Below are positions 12,993 to 13,225 of a stretch of 13,225 nt of DNA, one piece after another. The translations under genes and the position numbers were made by a program. The number at the start of each line of letters is the position of its first letter. Positions within the stretch are counted from its first letter, which is position 1. The DNA is from Prevotellaceae bacterium (GTDB lineage Bacteria; Bacteroidota; Bacteroidia; Bacteroidales; UBA932): positions 1-13,225 of the forward strand of contig JAITSM010000103.1 in assembly GCA_031287815.1 (NCBI GenBank). Direction: 5' to 3'. The notes beneath the pieces were generated by a model. The model saw only the letters and a list, made by a program, of their open reading frames with translations. It ran no database searches and was not told the origin of the DNA.

Positions 12993-12997
12993 GGAGG
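12993..12997 (+). promoter_or_regulatory. Shine-Dalgarno sequence of the gene at 13005
   Basis: GGAGG lies seven bases before the ATG at 13005, an ideal spacing and rare in this window. It decides the start against the out-of-frame ATG at 12991. Confidence 0.7.
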
Positions 12998-13004
12998 ACA
13001 TCTT

Positions 13005-13225
13005 ATGAGAGTATCTCATGACTGGCTGCGTAGCAGCCACGCAGACCTGTACCAACAGGTGGTTCGGACCTGGAACTATGTAATAGCTCCGGGTAACCGT
13101 GCGCGCATGGGCTTTGCCGCCGATACGTCGCAGGGGATATGGCTGGACACGGTGTTTACGCCGGCGTTCAATAATTACAGCGCTGCTTACGTTGCGTGGA
13201 TAAGCCCTGCCGACCGCACGCCGGT
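13005..13225 (+). CDS. Unrecognised protein, 5' part of the gene (paralog of the gene at 1-552)
   Basis: The frame is open from ATG 13005 to the right edge (73 full codons). The N-terminus MRVSHDWLRSSHADLYQQVVRT has no signal peptide, so the protein starts as cytosolic unless exported by another route. The HDWL-type start is what I recall of a hypothetical-protein family in Bacteroidota and spirochaetes; this is from memory. Residues 52-73 match the beginning of the gene at 1-552 (TPAFNNYSAAYVAWISPADR against TPAFNDYSSAYVGWISPADR). The last 68 bases of the window align with the first 68 without gaps and with ten differences. Two tight hairpins with GTA loops cover the start codon and the first codons. 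The gene follows the 21-bp minisatellite and has a Shine-Dalgarno sequence. Confidence 0.85.
   Translation, partial: MRVSHDWLRSSHADLYQQVVRTWNYVIAPGNRARMGFAADTSQGIWLDTVFTPAFNNYSAAYVAWISPADRTP

Overview
The window looks like chromosomal DNA of a Bacteroidota bacterium, most likely Bacteroidales or a close gut-type relative. Four sites match the Bacteroidota -7 promoter box TAnnTTTG, and one of them also has a -33 TTTG at 19-base spacing. Most genes lack a Shine-Dalgarno sequence. The protein set (single-chain GcvP, stand-alone arginine deiminase, class I fumarase, PorT-type beta-barrel, FISUMP-like surface protein) fits that phylum. No tRNA, rRNA, transposase, integrase or CRISPR array was seen.

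Layout. 1-552 is the 3' part of an unrecognised gene whose paralog begins at 13005 and runs off the right edge. 710-5469 is a leftward block: gcvP (glycine cleavage P-protein), arcA (arginine deiminase) and a SpoU-family RNA methyltransferase. 5602-5836 holds a heptad repeat, a degenerate 21-bp array and a strong terminator. 5883-6536 is a leftward outer-membrane beta-barrel gene. Divergent from it are prfB, with an intact programmed +1 frameshift, and a class I fumarase. The leftward pair cdd and tadA, two zinc deaminases, follows; fumarase and tadA overlap tail to tail by four bases. From 10610 a good promoter leads into about 300 bases of strongly foldable leader RNA before a 519-residue secreted FISUMP-like protein. 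The right end is a long intergenic region with a 21-bp GC-rich minisatellite, followed by the paralog of the first gene.

How the genes fit together. GcvP and ArcA release ammonia from glycine and arginine and supply one-carbon units and citrulline, which suits an amino-acid-using anaerobe. An oxygen-sensitive Fe-S fumarase fits the same lifestyle. PrfB, TadA, Cdd and the methyltransferase are housekeeping translation, tRNA and nucleotide genes. The beta-barrel and the FISUMP-like protein face the cell exterior.

Most unusual content. Nearly every gene junction carries a short tandem repeat in a 7-bp register (7, 14 or 21 bp); one junction uses 8 bp. Copies of the same words recur at different junctions, and several genes end inside them. 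Both 21-bp arrays are flanked by the same 13-mer. The leader at about 10645-10920 folds into a colinear 37-bp hairpin plus a second domain with mutually exclusive helices, so it is a good candidate for an undescribed regulatory RNA.
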